Shown here piece after piece: positions 15,690 to 16,138 of a DNA stretch of 16,138 nt (position 1 is the stretch's first letter; the number at the start of each line of letters is the position of its first letter). The notes below the pieces were generated by a model. The model saw nothing but the letters and a program-made list of their open reading frames with translations, was not told where the DNA came from and did no database searches. The position numbers and the translations under genes were made by a program. Source of the stretch: Ignavibacteriaceae bacterium (GTDB lineage: Bacteria > Bacteroidota > Ignavibacteria > Ignavibacteriales > Ignavibacteriaceae); the NCBI GenBank assembly GCA_023231105.1, contig JALNWB010000087.1, positions 1 to 16,138 on the forward strand, in the 5' to 3' direction.

Positions 15690-16138
15690 ATGAAACAAAC
15701 TATTCAAAACAAAAAAAATCGATTGGTGCAACTGCTAATCCTGGTTTTCATGTCAGCCTCCGTTACTTTTGGACAAACAAAAGAAATGGATATGGTTGCC
15801 TACATTGATAATGCGGCGCTGATTTTCTTACTCCTTGTGCTTATTATTTTCATCGTTCTGTTTTTTAGCCATGAAAAAACGGAGAGCGAAAAAAGTTCGG
15901 TTCGTAAACCTGCGCTTTCTAAATTATTATATAACAAATTAGTTGATGCCGCTCCCGTTGAAAAAGAAAAAGATATTTTACTTGACCATGATTATGACGG
16001 GATTAGAGAGTTGGATAACAATCTTCCGCCCTGGTGGAAATATTTATTTTATGTAACGATAATTTTTGCCGTTGTATATATGTTGGACTATCACGTCTTC
16101 CATTCCGGGAAGCTGCAGGAGGCGGAATATCTTGAAGA
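15690..16138 (+). CDS. ccoP: cbb3 cytochrome oxidase subunit III CcoP, N-terminal part (runs off window)
   Basis: The frame is open from the ATG to the window edge (149 complete codons); the heme-binding cytochrome c domains lie beyond it. The visible part has a signal-like hydrophobic stretch (about residues 12-28), a membrane helix (about 41-59, AALIFLLLVLIIFIVLFF), a basic/acidic loop, then the diagnostic CcoP block GIRELDNNLPPWWKYLFYVTIIFAVVYMLDYHVFHSG (about 105-141), whose helix anchors the subunit. CcoP receives electrons from cytochrome c and passes them to CcoO. The long N-terminal extension with an extra helix before the LDNNLPPWW block is the form seen in Bacteroidota-type oxidases. 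The gap from ccoQ is 10 bases. Confidence 0.93.
   Translation, partial: MKQTIQNKKNRLVQLLILVFMSASVTFGQTKEMDMVAYIDNAALIFLLLVLIIFIVLFFSHEKTESEKSSVRKPALSKLLYNKLVDAAPVEKEKDILLDHDYDGIRELDNNLPPWWKYLFYVTIIFAVVYMLDYHVFHSGKLQEAEYLE

Overview
The window looks like ordinary chromosome from an AT-rich, Gram-negative bacterium of the Bacteroidota/Ignavibacteriota/Chlorobiota (FCB) group, probably close to Ignavibacteria. The reasons are the purH-mreBCD-mrdA-rodA gene order, a cbb3 oxidase whose CcoN and CcoO are fused in one protein, the order ccoI-ccoS-ccoNO-ccoQ-ccoP, frequent GTG/TTG starts with weak Shine-Dalgarno signals, and an outer-membrane lipoprotein/beta-barrel pair. The phylum is an inference from gene order and protein style; no 16S rRNA is present.

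Layout, all genes on the + strand. (1) Positions 1-5488: the 3' end of purH, then the rod-shape cassette mreB, mreC, mreD, mrdA (PBP2) and rodA. Gaps are 0-8 bases or short overlaps, so this is almost certainly one transcription unit. It builds the elongasome: the MreB filament, the MreC/MreD membrane scaffold, the PBP2 transpeptidase and the RodA glycosyltransferase. (2) Positions 5489-5699: a non-coding gap with a degenerate GAATG-type inverted repeat. (3) Positions 5700-7006: pyrF (type 2 OMP decarboxylase) and rnhA (RNase HI), 17 bases apart. (4) Positions 7007-7265: a gap with no convincing gene. (5) Positions 7266-10480: two genes I do not recognise, a large lipoprotein and a secreted, probably beta-barrel, outer-membrane protein, coupled by a GTGA overlap. 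(6) Positions 10481-10719: a non-coding leader that can fold into a compact branched RNA. (7) Positions 10720-16138: the cbb3 cytochrome oxidase operon, with the copper-exporting ATPase CcoI, assembly factor CcoS, catalytic fusion CcoNO, small subunit CcoQ and the start of CcoP, which runs off the window. CcoI and CcoS load copper and cofactors into the oxidase; CcoNO and CcoP carry electrons to oxygen at high affinity, which points to growth at low oxygen.

No mobile element, CRISPR array, tRNA or rRNA was seen. Most of the window is housekeeping. The best candidate for something undescribed is the structured leader in front of ccoI: a long closing stem, two directly abutting hairpins and a possible loop-to-tail pseudoknot. 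Next are the uncharacterised lipoprotein/barrel pair and the inverted repeat after rodA.
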